A stretch of DNA of 64,000 bases from NCBI RefSeq assembly GCF_040801915.1, contig NZ_JBFMIA010000006.1, positions 104,970-168,969 of the forward strand. Reading direction: 5' to 3'. Below the pieces are notes generated by a model. The model saw nothing but the letters and a program-made list of their open reading frames with translations, ran no database searches and had not been told where the DNA came from. This document shows positions 35,028 to 43,639 of this stretch, piece after piece. This DNA comes from Jeotgalibacillus marinus. GTDB taxonomy: Bacteria; Bacillota; Bacilli; Bacillales; Jeotgalibacillaceae. A program made the translations under genes and the position numbers. Numbering within the stretch: the first letter of the stretch is position 1; each line of letters opens with the position of its first letter.

Positions 35028-36245
35028 CTAACCTAATGTTTCTTCAAGAACCTTTATTTGTCTTCGGCTCCACCAAAGTAAACCAAATGCACACAGAAAT
35101 AATGCACCCGTTACATAAAAAACGGCGGAAATTCCGATAAAACCAGAAACGATTCCTCCGAAAGTTGGTCCAATCACATTACCTAAAAACCGAAAACTTT
35201 GATTATATCCTAGGACCTCACCTTGCATAGAAACCGGTGCCGAAAGCCGGATAAAGGCTGTAACACAGGGAATAATCCCTCCAATCGCTATACCAAAAAG
35301 AAAGCGTAAAATGATAAGCTGCCAAAGTTCTGTGACAAGGGCTTGCGGAATGATAAATAATGCGGACAAAATCAAGAGGAATGTCAGTACCTTTTCATAG
35401 CCAATGGCATCTCCAATTCGCCCCCAAGAACGAGTCGCTATTAAATTCCCAAAACCAGTTGCAGAAAAAGCAAGTCCGGATAGGAAGGCAATATTAGCAG
35501 CAGAGGTCAAACTATCGACATACAACGCAAGTAGTGGTTGTATGCTAAAATTTGCCATCTGTACGAGGAATGATAACATCATCACTGTCCATAACAGACG
35601 TTGACCTGAAATGTGTTGAAGTACTTGTTTCCTTGTATACGAATCCCTACCTTGTTTATCTACCGAATCCCTTTTTTCTGAAATGCCAATCATTACGACT
35701 GTCGCAGCAATTGTAATAGATGTAGCTGTGATGAGAAATGTATAACTAAATCCGACCGAATCAGCCAATAACCCACCGATTAATGGTCCGAACAAACCTC
35801 CACTAACTGTTCCCATTTGTAACGTGCCAAGTGTTCGACCTGCAATATGTCGAGGGGTCTGAGAAGATATTAAGGCAAGTGAAGTAGGAATAAAACCGGT
35901 TACTATACCCATAAACATACGAAGAATAAAGAGTCCTTCAACCGATTTAATAAAGCCCATAAAAAAAATAGACAAAGCAATCCCGTAGCCTGTGATCAGC
36001 AAAATTGGTTTATAGCCAAATCGATCCCCAACGCGTCCCCATATAGGTGACACTAAAAAGGCTGTTAAAAACGTAACACCAAATACGAGACCAGACCATT
36101 TCTGTACATATTGATCAGAAAAATTTCCCATCGTTTCAATGTATAAAGACAAAAAGGGTAAGATCATCGTTGTACTCGCAGAGACTAAAAAATTTGCAAT
36201 CCACATAATAATTAAATTTTTCTTTTCAATCGGAATGATAGACAC
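35028..36245 (-). CDS. yuxJ: MFS multidrug-type transporter YuxJ
   Basis: 405 residues, 12 helices. The MFS A-motif SPIWGRVGDRFGYKPILL lies between TM2 and TM3 and a second copy ATRSWGRIGDAIGYEKVL between TM8 and TM9. GTVSGGLFGPLIGGLLAD in TM5 fits drug:H+ antiporter motif C. Substrate unknown. The adjacency to kapD matches B. subtilis yuxJ. The start is a GTG adjoining AAGAAGG; spacing is poor, so the exact start is uncertain. Confidence 0.82.
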   Translation of the reverse strand: MSIIPIEKKNLIIMWIANFLVSASTTMILPFLSLYIETMGNFSDQYVQKWSGLVFGVTFLTAFLVSPIWGRVGDRFGYKPILLITGYGIALSIFFMGFIKSVEGLFILRMFMGIVTGFIPTSLALISSQTPRHIAGRTLGTLQMGTVSGGLFGPLIGGLLADSVGFSYTFLITATSITIAATVVMIGISEKRDSVDKQGRDSYTRKQVLQHISGQRLLWTVMMLSFLVQMANFSIQPLLALYVDSLTSAANIAFLSGLAFSATGFGNLIATRSWGRIGDAIGYEKVLTFLLILSALFIIPQALVTELWQLIILRFLFGIAIGGIIPCVTAFIRLSAPVSMQGEVLGYNQSFRFLGNVIGPTFGGIVSGFIGISAVFYVTGALFLCAFGLLWWSRRQIKVLEETLG

Positions 36246-36673
36246 CTTCTTTTACAAGAATCACTGATTTTTCCGTAGAGATAAAAAGTTTATCGTTAGA
36301 TTATTTATCGTCCAGCTCTGTACAGTCAGCCTTCTGAGTAAGTGTTTCGAGTGCTGTAGTAATAAAATGCCCTTCTCAAATCGCCTCCTAATTGTGGGGC
36401 TGACAAACGGCTTATGCTTTTATTGCTTCGCTTTCCTAAATAATTATACAGGATAGATTTTTGAGCGCAACAGCAGGAGAAAAGGATCAATATTTGTCGC
36501 AAGAAAATTCAGACTCCTCTCCCTCCTATTTCGTTTTGCATGGTATAATAAACGATAATATGAAAATCTGAGACTTGTTTTTATAGGAAAAAATAATTAC
36601 TTTTATTCAGCTTCTCGATGTGCCTAAACTGCATGAACTGCTGACGCTTTTGATTAAGAAGGGAAGTGACTAT

Positions 36674-37294
36674 GTGAGAGGAAAAGAAAAAAAGCTGATC
36701 TTCATTGATTTTGAATTTTCGATGCCTGATGGTCGTGGGCCAAAAGGATTCTTTCCTGAGATCATTGAAGTCGGGCTCGTTTGTGTAGAGAGTGCTAAAA
36801 CGAGTCAATATTCCAGCTACGTTAAACCAAGAGTTTTTAAACGGTTATCAAGGCGCTGCCGTTCCTTTTTAAGCATTAAACAAGAAAATGTGGATAGTGG
36901 TATTACGCTTACGGCACTCGTTAAACATTTATCGAATTTTAATAATGATGGAAGTAATATTGTCGTTACGTGGGGCAATATGGACATGAAGGTGTTGAAG
37001 CAAAACTGCGATCGTGCAGGCTTAACCTTTCCTTTTAGCGGAGAATTCATTGATTTATCAATGGAATATAAACGATTTTTTGGTGATCGTAACCAAACAG
37101 GTCTGTGGAAGGCCGTACAGGAATATGGAAAGGACGGTGTTGGCAATCATCATAAGGCACTCGATGATGCTATGACGACGTACCATATCTATCAACTTGT
37201 TGAAAAGGACAAGCGTTATTTAGATAAAGCTGAACCCACTACAATTGGTGACAGGATTGATTTGGCTAAATTACAAGATTTATTAGTGCAATAA
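36674..37294 (+). CDS. kapD: 3'-5' exonuclease-like sporulation inhibitor KapD
   Basis: 206 residues. DEDDh exonuclease fold: LIFIDFEFSMPD (first Asp-Glu), TWGNMDMKVL (second Asp) and HHKALDDAMTTYHIYQL (His and third Asp). In B. subtilis KapD inhibits the KinA branch of the sporulation phosphorelay. GTG 36674 after AAGGGAAGTG gives the family length; an upstream ATG is in frame but lacks a ribosome site. The 430-base divergent spacer with yuxJ shows no other gene. Confidence 0.88.
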   Translation: MRGKEKKLIFIDFEFSMPDGRGPKGFFPEIIEVGLVCVESAKTSQYSSYVKPRVFKRLSRRCRSFLSIKQENVDSGITLTALVKHLSNFNNDGSNIVVTWGNMDMKVLKQNCDRAGLTFPFSGEFIDLSMEYKRFFGDRNQTGLWKAVQEYGKDGVGNHHKALDDAMTTYHIYQLVEKDKRYLDKAEPTTIGDRIDLAKLQDLLVQ

Positions 37295-37305
37295 GACTTA
37301 GGGAA

Positions 37306-37333
37306 GAAAGCGATCATTACGTTGATCGCTTTC
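37306..37333 (+). terminator. Hairpin after kapD
   Basis: GAAAGCGATCA and TGATCGCTTTC, a perfect 11-bp stem, no T-tract; directly abuts the dispersed repeat. Confidence 0.5.
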
Positions 37334-37484
37334 GAGCCTGAACGCCAGCTTCCACTTTTATATAATCCAGCTCCAGCAGGCAGGCCCTCGGGTCGTAAGT
37401 GATCCGACTGCGGTGGTAAAGAACGCCCTCCTCGCCGGTTCCCTTACGCCTGTCGAGCCTAAACGCCAGCTTCCACTTTTATTA
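37333..37484. repeat. Dispersed intergenic repeat with direct terminal copies
   Basis: A 28-base unit (CGAGCCTGAACGCCAGCTTC then CACTTTTA) occurs at 37333-37360 and again with one mismatch at 37456-37483. Between them is a GC-rich core containing GGTCGTAAGTGATCC and GCCCTCCTCGCCGG. The core shares CGTAAGTGATCC and CCCTCCTC in inverted orientation with 51105-51185. Probably a Bacillaceae intergenic repeat element. Confidence 0.6.
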
Positions 37485-37883
37485 CTTAAAAGTTATGGAG
37501 TACATCAGTTCGTATTCTTTTTTGACGCCTTGGAGTGCGGCTTTGCTTTTTTCGTTAAAAGGATTTGGCTTGCTGGTAAGGTCCTTTTGTAGATCGTTCA
37601 CAGTCGACTTGAGACTATCAAAATAGTCACCTACTTGTCCGTCAAATGATTTTATCATACTATAAGGAATGTTGGCTCTTTCATTAAAGGACAGGGCTTT
37701 TCTTTCATGAAAAAGAGGAACATCTACTTCGTTTGGATGGTGGAGATCCCCTTGCCTTGGATGCTTAGTCACCTCTTTAATTTGTACGACTGCATGAGAA
37801 CCTTTATCTTCTGTCACCTGAGCTATGTATGCACCGGTTTTATAAAACGCTCTCACGAATTGCCCGTTTTCGAATATTGTCAT
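37482..37883 (-). CDS. kapB: Kinase-associated protein B, KapB
   Basis: 133 residues. VRAFYKTGAYIAQVTEDKGS then AVVQIKEVTKHPRQGDLHHP and FHERKALSFNERANIPYSMI match the KapB family, which in B. subtilis is encoded downstream of kinB and activates the KinB phosphorelay input. Here kinB is not next to it: a cyclophilin lipoprotein lies divergently instead. AAAGGAG precedes the ATG. The last codons touch the dispersed repeat. Confidence 0.88.
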   Translation of the reverse strand: MTIFENGQFVRAFYKTGAYIAQVTEDKGSHAVVQIKEVTKHPRQGDLHHPNEVDVPLFHERKALSFNERANIPYSMIKSFDGQVGDYFDSLKSTVNDLQKDLTSKPNPFNEKSKAALQGVKKEYELMYSITFK

Positions 37884-37977
37884 AGTGTTGACTCCTTTCT
37901 ATTGCTTTCTTTCATTGTAAAGGAAATGAATGATTTTTTGTTGTATTTGAGGTAAAGTAATTGTGGAGGCGAGACAA

Positions 37978-38718
37978 ATGAAAATAAGATTGATGAGTCT
38001 ATTATTACTACTGATTCTAGTTTTAGCCGCTTGTGGAAGCACGAATGATGGAGTTTCTTCAGGTGAAAATGAAGATGATAAAGAACCACCTGTAGAAGAC
38101 GAAGTGGATAATGAGGCAACAGATGAGGAACAACCAACAGTGTTTCCCCAACTCTCAACTGAGGTAGGAGAAAACGAACCTGTTGTTGAAATGACAACGA
38201 ATATGGGTGTTATTAAAATTAAATTGTTCCCTGAGTATGCGCCTAAGGCTGTAGAAAACTTCTTAACGCATAGCAAAGATGGATATTATGATGGGGTAAC
38301 GTTTCACCGAGTAATAAATGATTTCATGATTCAAGGTGGAGACCCAACCGGCACTGGCGAAGGTGGGGAAAGTATTTATGGAAAAGCCTTTGAAGATGAG
38401 TTTTCACGATCGTTAGTTAACCTTCGAGGAGCTTTATCTATGGCCAACTATGGAGAAAATACAAATGGTAGTCAATTTTTTATCGTTCAAAACAAAGTGG
38501 TTAATGACTCACAGCTAAGCGATGAATTACCTGAAGAAATTATAGAAGCGTATAAAGAAAATGGTGGAACGCCTTTGCTTGATTTTAAACATACGGTGTT
38601 TGGACAAGTGATTGAAGGGCTAGAAGTCGTTGACGAAATTGCTGCAGTAAATGTTGACTCATTAGATAAACCTGATGAAGACGTCATTATTGAAAAGATC
38701 GAAGTCATTCAAGAGTAA
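37978..38718 (+). CDS. Cyclophilin-type peptidyl-prolyl isomerase lipoprotein
   Basis: 246 residues. A lipoprotein signal with lipobox LAAC puts the mature Cys near residue 18; an acidic Glu/Asp-rich linker follows to about residue 60. The catalytic domain has VTFHRVINDFMIQGGDPTG, GSQFFIV and HTVFGQVIEGLEVV, the cyclophilin active-site strands with Arg, Gln and Phe positions intact. Expected to fold secreted proteins at the outer membrane face. ATG 37978 after GGAGGCG. Confidence 0.9.
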   Translation: MKIRLMSLLLLLILVLAACGSTNDGVSSGENEDDKEPPVEDEVDNEATDEEQPTVFPQLSTEVGENEPVVEMTTNMGVIKIKLFPEYAPKAVENFLTHSKDGYYDGVTFHRVINDFMIQGGDPTGTGEGGESIYGKAFEDEFSRSLVNLRGALSMANYGENTNGSQFFIVQNKVVNDSQLSDELPEEIIEAYKENGGTPLLDFKHTVFGQVIEGLEVVDEIAAVNVDSLDKPDEDVIIEKIEVIQE

Positions 38719-38781
38719 TGGATTGAAAGGGAGGGACTGCTATTTAGTGGTCTCTTTTTACATTGTTGAGGGGGAAAGTAA

Positions 38782-40011
38782 ATGTCTCATGACACACAGC
38801 TAAATCGTTATGCTGAACTTGCGGTAAAAGTTGGAGTTAATGTGCAACAAGGACAATATTTATGGATTTCAGCGCCTGTTGGTACCGAGAATTTCGTACG
38901 AAAAGTAGTAAGAAACGCTTATGAAGAGGGTGCATCTAATGTGCATGTTCAATGGCATGATGAAGTAGTTACACGCACACATTATGAAAGAGCACCTGAA
39001 GAAGCATTTAACCATTTCCCTTCCTGGCTCGTTCAAGCACATGATGACCTTGTCGAAAAGAATGGAGCGATTTTGCAAATAGAAGCGGAAGATCCAGATT
39101 TATTAAAAGGGATCTCCTCTGATCGCGTAACTACTTTTGCAAAAGTGAAGGGCGAGGCGTTAGATGCTTTTTATGGAGCGATTGAAACCGATCGAATTAG
39201 CTGGTCAATTTTAGCCGTTCCGTCACAAAAATGGGCGGATAAAGTGTTTCCAGAGCTTCCTGAAGAAAGTCGCATGAAGAAGCTTTGGAATACAATTTTT
39301 AAAACAGTCAGATTAGAGCATGAAGATCCTGTTGCTGAGTGGAAACAGCACATAGAAAGACTTCAAGCACGTGCGCTTGCATTAACAGAGAAAAAATTTA
39401 CAAAGCTTCATTATCGGGGGCCAGGAACCGATATTACGGTAGCACTTCCTGAAGATCACATATGGTTGACAGGAAGTAGTAAAAATCAAGCGGGTGCAGC
39501 GTTTATCGCTAATATGCCAACAGAAGAAGTGTACACAGTTCCTCATAGGCTAGGGGTGGATGGCTATGTTTCGAACACTAAACCTTTAGCATACCAAGGG
39601 AATATAATCGATCAGTTCACGTTAACATTTAAAGAGGGACAAATTGTTAATGTAAAAGCTGAGGTAGGACAAGAGCTTTTAGAGAAAATCGTGGCAATGG
39701 ATGATGGCTCGTGTTATTTAGGGGAAATCGCACTCGTTCCACATGAGTCACCAATATCAAGCTCTGGTATCTTATTTTTCAATACTTTATTTGACGAAAA
39801 TGCATCAAATCATTTTGCCATTGGCTCTTGCTACCCTACTTGTGTAAAGGGTGGAGATGAAATGAATGATTTGGAGCGAGAAGTACATGGGTTAAATGAT
39901 AGTGTTGTGCATGAAGACTTTATGATTGGGTCAGCAGAAATGGACATTGACGGGATTCATGAAAATGGGACGGTTGAACCAATCTTTCGTAAAGGCAACT
40001 GGGCTTTTTAA
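38782..40011 (+). CDS. ampS: M29 family aminopeptidase AmpS
   Basis: 409 residues. Thermophilic-aminopeptidase (M29) family. Metal-ligand regions are all visible: MPTEEVYTVPHR (Glu), CYLGEIALV (Glu), NASNHFAIGSCYP (His, Tyr) and VHEDFMIGSAEMDIDGI (His, Asp). Cytosolic, removes N-terminal residues from peptides. ATG 38782 after GAGGGGGAAAG. Not in a clear operon. Confidence 0.95.
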   Translation: MSHDTQLNRYAELAVKVGVNVQQGQYLWISAPVGTENFVRKVVRNAYEEGASNVHVQWHDEVVTRTHYERAPEEAFNHFPSWLVQAHDDLVEKNGAILQIEAEDPDLLKGISSDRVTTFAKVKGEALDAFYGAIETDRISWSILAVPSQKWADKVFPELPEESRMKKLWNTIFKTVRLEHEDPVAEWKQHIERLQARALALTEKKFTKLHYRGPGTDITVALPEDHIWLTGSSKNQAGAAFIANMPTEEVYTVPHRLGVDGYVSNTKPLAYQGNIIDQFTLTFKEGQIVNVKAEVGQELLEKIVAMDDGSCYLGEIALVPHESPISSSGILFFNTLFDENASNHFAIGSCYPTCVKGGDEMNDLEREVHGLNDSVVHEDFMIGSAEMDIDGIHENGTVEPIFRKGNWAF

Positions 40012-40208
40012 ACGGGAAGATAGCTCTTTAAGGCATCAATGACACAACAGGTTAGGTCAAAGCGCCTTCGGTCCAGTGCTCCTTATGATTGCCTGAGCTA
40101 ACGAGTCTCTTCTACTTTAGACACGAAACTTTCACCACGGGTTAGTGGTATGGTGTTCTATCGCTTGTTATAATGAAGCCAGACATGCAGTGAAAGGGTG
40201 ACTTTAGC

Positions 40209-40415
40209 ATGAACGGCTGGTTTATATTAAATTTGTTTTTATATTTCCCAGAAGATAAGTCTGAATATATTCCCGCGGCATTTTGGATGTTGCTATTTCT
40301 TGTGTTTACAATTTACACATTTCGTTGGATTGTGCGTGTATCTAAGAAACAAGAAGAACAGACACGAGAAATGGCAGAAGAGGTTACACGTAAGCGACAG
40401 AAACAAAACTCGTAA
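40209..40415 (+). CDS. Small membrane protein with basic C-terminal tail
   Basis: 68 residues. A hydrophobic start, a short acidic loop (FPEDKSEY), a main helix (AAFWMLLFLVFTIYTFRWIV) and a highly charged helical tail ending RKRQKQNS. GAAAGGGTGAC precedes the ATG. Not recognised; the tail suggests a cytoplasmic coiled segment. Confidence 0.6.
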   Translation: MNGWFILNLFLYFPEDKSEYIPAAFWMLLFLVFTIYTFRWIVRVSKKQEEQTREMAEEVTRKRQKQNS

Positions 40416-40450
40416 CTATTTCCTAGGAAATAAACTAAGTATACGATAAG

Positions 40451-40498
40451 AACCGACGATCGAACTTTCTTTAAGAGAGTTCGGTCGTCGGTTTTTTA
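40451..40498. terminator. Bidirectional terminator between the small membrane gene and the RpiR-type regulator
   Basis: AACCGACGATCGAACT and AGTTCGGTCGTCGGTT with T6; overlaps the regulator's stop codon. Confidence 0.85.
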
Positions 40499-41350
40499 AA
40501 TTCTTTTTGTCGAAATTGCGTTTCTCATTTTTTCGAGTGATTCTTGTCCGCTAGAATTCAGTGTGCGCATAATGCTAACATACAACACGTCAATGTAACT
40601 GAGCTGCGCAATTCGAGAAGAAAGTGCTTCAGATCGATAATCTGTTTCATCCGAAATCGTGTAGAGTGGGATGTCCACTTGCTTGCTTAAAGGTGATTTC
40701 GCCAAATTTGTTATGGCGATTGTTTTCGCACCAGTGTCCTTGGCGATCTGACAAATTTTAAGCACGTCTTTTGTTGATCCAGAGTGAGAAATAAAAACGG
40801 CACAATCCTCTGGACTAAGCTGAGAAGCGCTCATAAGTTGGATGTGAGAATCAGTTGGAGCTGATACGTTCAAACCAGTCCGGATAAATTTATGATAAGC
40901 ATCCATTGCTAAGATATACGAACCGCCACTTCCATAAAATTCAATTTTACGCGCGTTAATCATCACTTGCGTGACTTTATTAATTTCCTCGGCATCAAGA
41001 ATTTGCATCGTATCTTCAAGTGTCTTCATATTCGAACGAAAAACTTTTTCCGCTAGGCTTTTTGTGTCATCATCCTCTGTCACTGCGTCGTGAATATTTT
41101 TAAGAGGGGTAACGACTTCTGATGCTAGAGAGATTTTCATTGCTTGGTATCCTGTGAATCCGATTCTTTTACAAAAACGAAAGACCGTCGAATCTGCCAC
41201 TTCAAGTTCTTCGGCGAATTGTGTAATGGTTAAATGGATGATGTGTTTTGGATCTTTTAAAATGAAATCTGCAATTTTCCGATCTTTTTCACTGAAGCTT
41301 GGATACAGTGACCTAATTTTTGTTAAGCACAAATGATTGACTATTTTCAT
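40496..41350 (-). CDS. MurR/RpiR family regulator of the gluconate operon
   Basis: 284 residues. An N-terminal HTH (residues about 1-80) containing LTITQFAEELEVADSTVFRF then CKRIGFTGYQAMKI, and a C-terminal SIS sugar-phosphate domain with FYGSGGSYILAMDAYHKF and VFISHSGSTKDVLKI. Divergent from the gnt genes, so it most likely senses a phosphorylated gluconate-pathway sugar and represses them. B. subtilis uses a GntR-family repressor instead. Confidence 0.88.
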   Translation of the reverse strand: MKIVNHLCLTKIRSLYPSFSEKDRKIADFILKDPKHIIHLTITQFAEELEVADSTVFRFCKRIGFTGYQAMKISLASEVVTPLKNIHDAVTEDDDTKSLAEKVFRSNMKTLEDTMQILDAEEINKVTQVMINARKIEFYGSGGSYILAMDAYHKFIRTGLNVSAPTDSHIQLMSASQLSPEDCAVFISHSGSTKDVLKICQIAKDTGAKTIAITNLAKSPLSKQVDIPLYTISDETDYRSEALSSRIAQLSYIDVLYVSIMRTLNSSGQESLEKMRNAISTKRI

Positions 41351-41403
41351 AGGAAATTCCCCTGACTCTTTTTCTCTTTATTATAAGAGAAAAAAATTCC
41401 TGT

Positions 41404-41440
41404 TGAAAGCGATTGCAAAAGAAATATTTTTCTTTATAAT
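41404..41440 (+). promoter_or_regulatory. cre site and sigma-A promoter of the gluconate genes
   Basis: TGAAAGCGATTGCA (41404-41417) matches the CcpA operator consensus TGWNANCGNTNWCA at 13 of 14 positions. It overlaps a -35 TTGCAA (41413-41418), with TATAAT at 41435-41440 after a 16-base spacer. Glucose repression of the gnt genes is predicted. Confidence 0.65.
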
Positions 41441-41477
41441 GATGATATGAATAAAAATATGTCGAATTATCGAAGCA

Positions 41478-42221
41478 TTGATTACATCATTTACAGAAAA
41501 AAGAATTTTATGGATGATGGTGCCTGCGGGAGAAGCATCGGAAACAGTGTTTCAAACGTTATTAGAGAAAACAAATGAAAACGATATCATTATTGATGGA
41601 GGAAATGCTCACTATAAGGATTCAATTCGCAGAGCCAGTTTAGCAAAAGAAAAAGGCGTCTTCTTCTTCGATTGTGGAACGAGTGGAGGTACAGAAGGTG
41701 CACTAAATGGTGCTTGTATGATGATAGGCGGAGACGAAGGAGCGTTTAAAGAAATCGAACCGCTATTCCAAGATATTACGGTGGAAAACGGTTATCTGCA
41801 TACAGGACCAGCTGGAAGTGGCCATTATTTAAAAATGGTTCACAACGGCATTGAATACGGCATGATGCAGTCTATTGCTGAAGGGTTTGAAGTATTGGAT
41901 AAAAGTCCTTTTCCTTATAACTTTAAAGAGGTGGCGGGTGTGTTCAATAATGGTTCCGTTATTCGTTCTTGGTTAATGGAGTTAACACAATCAGCTTTTT
42001 CAAAAGATGATAACTTATCTTCTATTAAAGGTGTTATGCATTCATCGGGTGAGGGGAAGTGGACGGTTGAAGAAGCATTAAATCTTCAAGCGGCTACACC
42101 AATTATTGCGCTGTCACTTATGATGCGTTATCGCTCACTTGACAACGATACATTCTCAGGCAAAGTTGTTGCTGCATTACGAAATGAATTCGGCGGACAT
42201 GCTGTTGAAAAGAGTGAATAG
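41478..42221 (+). pseudogene. gnd: 6-phosphogluconate dehydrogenase lacking its NADP-binding N terminus
   Basis: About 247 residues remain of a short-type (about 300 aa) decarboxylating 6-phosphogluconate dehydrogenase. Catalytic parts are intact: DIIIDGGNAHYKDS, FDCGTSGGTEGALNG, HYLKMVHNGIEYGMMQ and the C-terminal ALRNEFGGHAVEK. The normal first 55-60 residues with the GxGxxG Rossmann motif are absent. Upstream the same frame hits TGA at 41448 within the promoter region, and the only start is TTG 41478 without a ribosome site. A deletion between promoter and gene is the simplest explanation. Next gene gntP follows 12 bases later. Confidence 0.75.
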
Positions 42222-42233
42222 GAGGTTACGAAA

Positions 42234-43574
42234 ATGACAGGATCAACGTTAATTTTAATTGCAGTTGCAGGTATTTTCTTATTACTATTTTTAGTAATGC
42301 GTACGAAACTTCATGCATTCGTTGCACTTTTACTTGTTAGTTTACTAGTGGGAATTGCTGCTGGAATGCCACTAGAAGAAGTATTAAAATCAGTAGAATC
42401 AGGAATGGGCGGCACCCTTGGATTCGTAGCTGTTGTTGTTGGCCTAGGTGCCATGTTTGGTCGCATGCTCGAAGTTTCAGGTGGAGCAGAGCGTCTTGCT
42501 CAAACATTGATTGGAAAATTTGGCGAGAAAAATTCACAGTGGGCTCTTGGGTTAGCTGGTTTCATCGTTGCCATCCCAGTATTTTTTGATGTTGGATTTA
42601 TCATTCTAGTACCAATCGTTTATGGATTAGCCCGAAAAACGGGGAAATCACTTCTATTTTACGGAATTCCTCTTTTAGCAGGTCTTGCGGTAACGCATGC
42701 GTTTATTCCACCGACACCAGGACCAATTGCCGTAGCAACGATCATTGGTGCAGACCTTGGTTGGGTTATTCTGTTTGGTGTGCTCGCTGGTATTCCTTCT
42801 ATGATTCTGGCAGGTCCGGTATTCGGAAAATACATTGCAAAAAAAATACATGTAGTTGTGCCGGAATATATGGAAGTTGAAGAAAAAGAAGTAGATAAAG
42901 ATCTTCCTAGCTTTGGTTTAATTGCGTTTCTAGTGTTCATTCCATTAGTGCTTATCTTGGCGAATACGCTTTCAGGAGTTCTTCTTGATGAAGGGAATGC
43001 AGTTCGTTCATTTCTAACATTCTTAGGACACCCTTATGTCGCGCTTACGATTGCGACTCTCTTAACATTTATCCTATTAGGTACTCGCCGTGGTTACACA
43101 CGTGATGAAGTACAAAGCATTGCAACAAAAGCACTTGAGCCAGCAGGAATTATCATTCTTGTAACAGGTGCAGGTGGTGTGTTTAAGCAGATTTTAATCG
43201 ATTCTGGTGTAGGTGACGTACTTGGTACGATGATGGCAAACTCTGCACTTCCACCGATTTTAATGGCGTTTGCAATTGCTGCACTCGTCCGCATTGCACA
43301 AGGTTCTGCAACGGTTGCAATGGTTACGGCTGCCGGACTGATTACACCGCTAATTGATGCAATTGGCTATACGGGCCCTGTTTTAGGTCTGATTGTTATT
43401 GCGATTGCAGCTGGTTCTACAGTCGTTTCCCACGTAAATGACTCAGGTTTCTGGTTAGTAAACCGCTACTTCGGACTTGATGTCAAAGATACCCTTAAAA
43501 CATGGACCGTCATGGAAACCATTATTGGGGTTGTAGGGTTCCTAGTTGTATTTACTATAAGCTTGTTTCTATAA
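42234..43574 (+). CDS. gntP: Gluconate permease GntP
   Basis: 446 residues with 12-14 helices. GntP family: VGLGAMFGRMLEVSGGAERL, PVFFDVGFIILVPIVYGLAR, HAFIPPTPGPIAVATIIGAD and SHVNDSGFWLVNRYFGLD are family signatures. Imports gluconate with protons. AGGAGG precedes the ATG. Operon gnd(truncated)-gntP-gntK. Confidence 0.94.
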   Translation: MTGSTLILIAVAGIFLLLFLVMRTKLHAFVALLLVSLLVGIAAGMPLEEVLKSVESGMGGTLGFVAVVVGLGAMFGRMLEVSGGAERLAQTLIGKFGEKNSQWALGLAGFIVAIPVFFDVGFIILVPIVYGLARKTGKSLLFYGIPLLAGLAVTHAFIPPTPGPIAVATIIGADLGWVILFGVLAGIPSMILAGPVFGKYIAKKIHVVVPEYMEVEEKEVDKDLPSFGLIAFLVFIPLVLILANTLSGVLLDEGNAVRSFLTFLGHPYVALTIATLLTFILLGTRRGYTRDEVQSIATKALEPAGIIILVTGAGGVFKQILIDSGVGDVLGTMMANSALPPILMAFAIAALVRIAQGSATVAMVTAAGLITPLIDAIGYTGPVLGLIVIAIAAGSTVVSHVNDSGFWLVNRYFGLDVKDTLKTWTVMETIIGVVGFLVVFTISLFL

Positions 43575-43582
43575 TAAAAACA

Positions 43583-43615
43583 AAAGAGCTGATACATGCG
43601 ATTGTCAGCTCTTCA
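43583..43615 (+). other. Intercistronic hairpin between gntP and gntK
   Basis: AAGAGCTGA and TCAGCTCTT pair around a 14-base loop. Could stabilise or attenuate the transcript between gntP and gntK. Confidence 0.5.
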
Positions 43616-43639
43616 TTCTCTTCTAGGAGGACATTTTTG

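Noticed and set aside
36620..36673. N-terminal extension of KapD from ATG 36620
   Set aside because: No ribosome site there, and family length and a good site favour GTG 36674.
40012..40208. Possible third copy of the dispersed repeat (GCGCCTTCGGTCC segment)
   Set aside because: Shares only short GC-rich words with the other copies; not enough for a repeat call.
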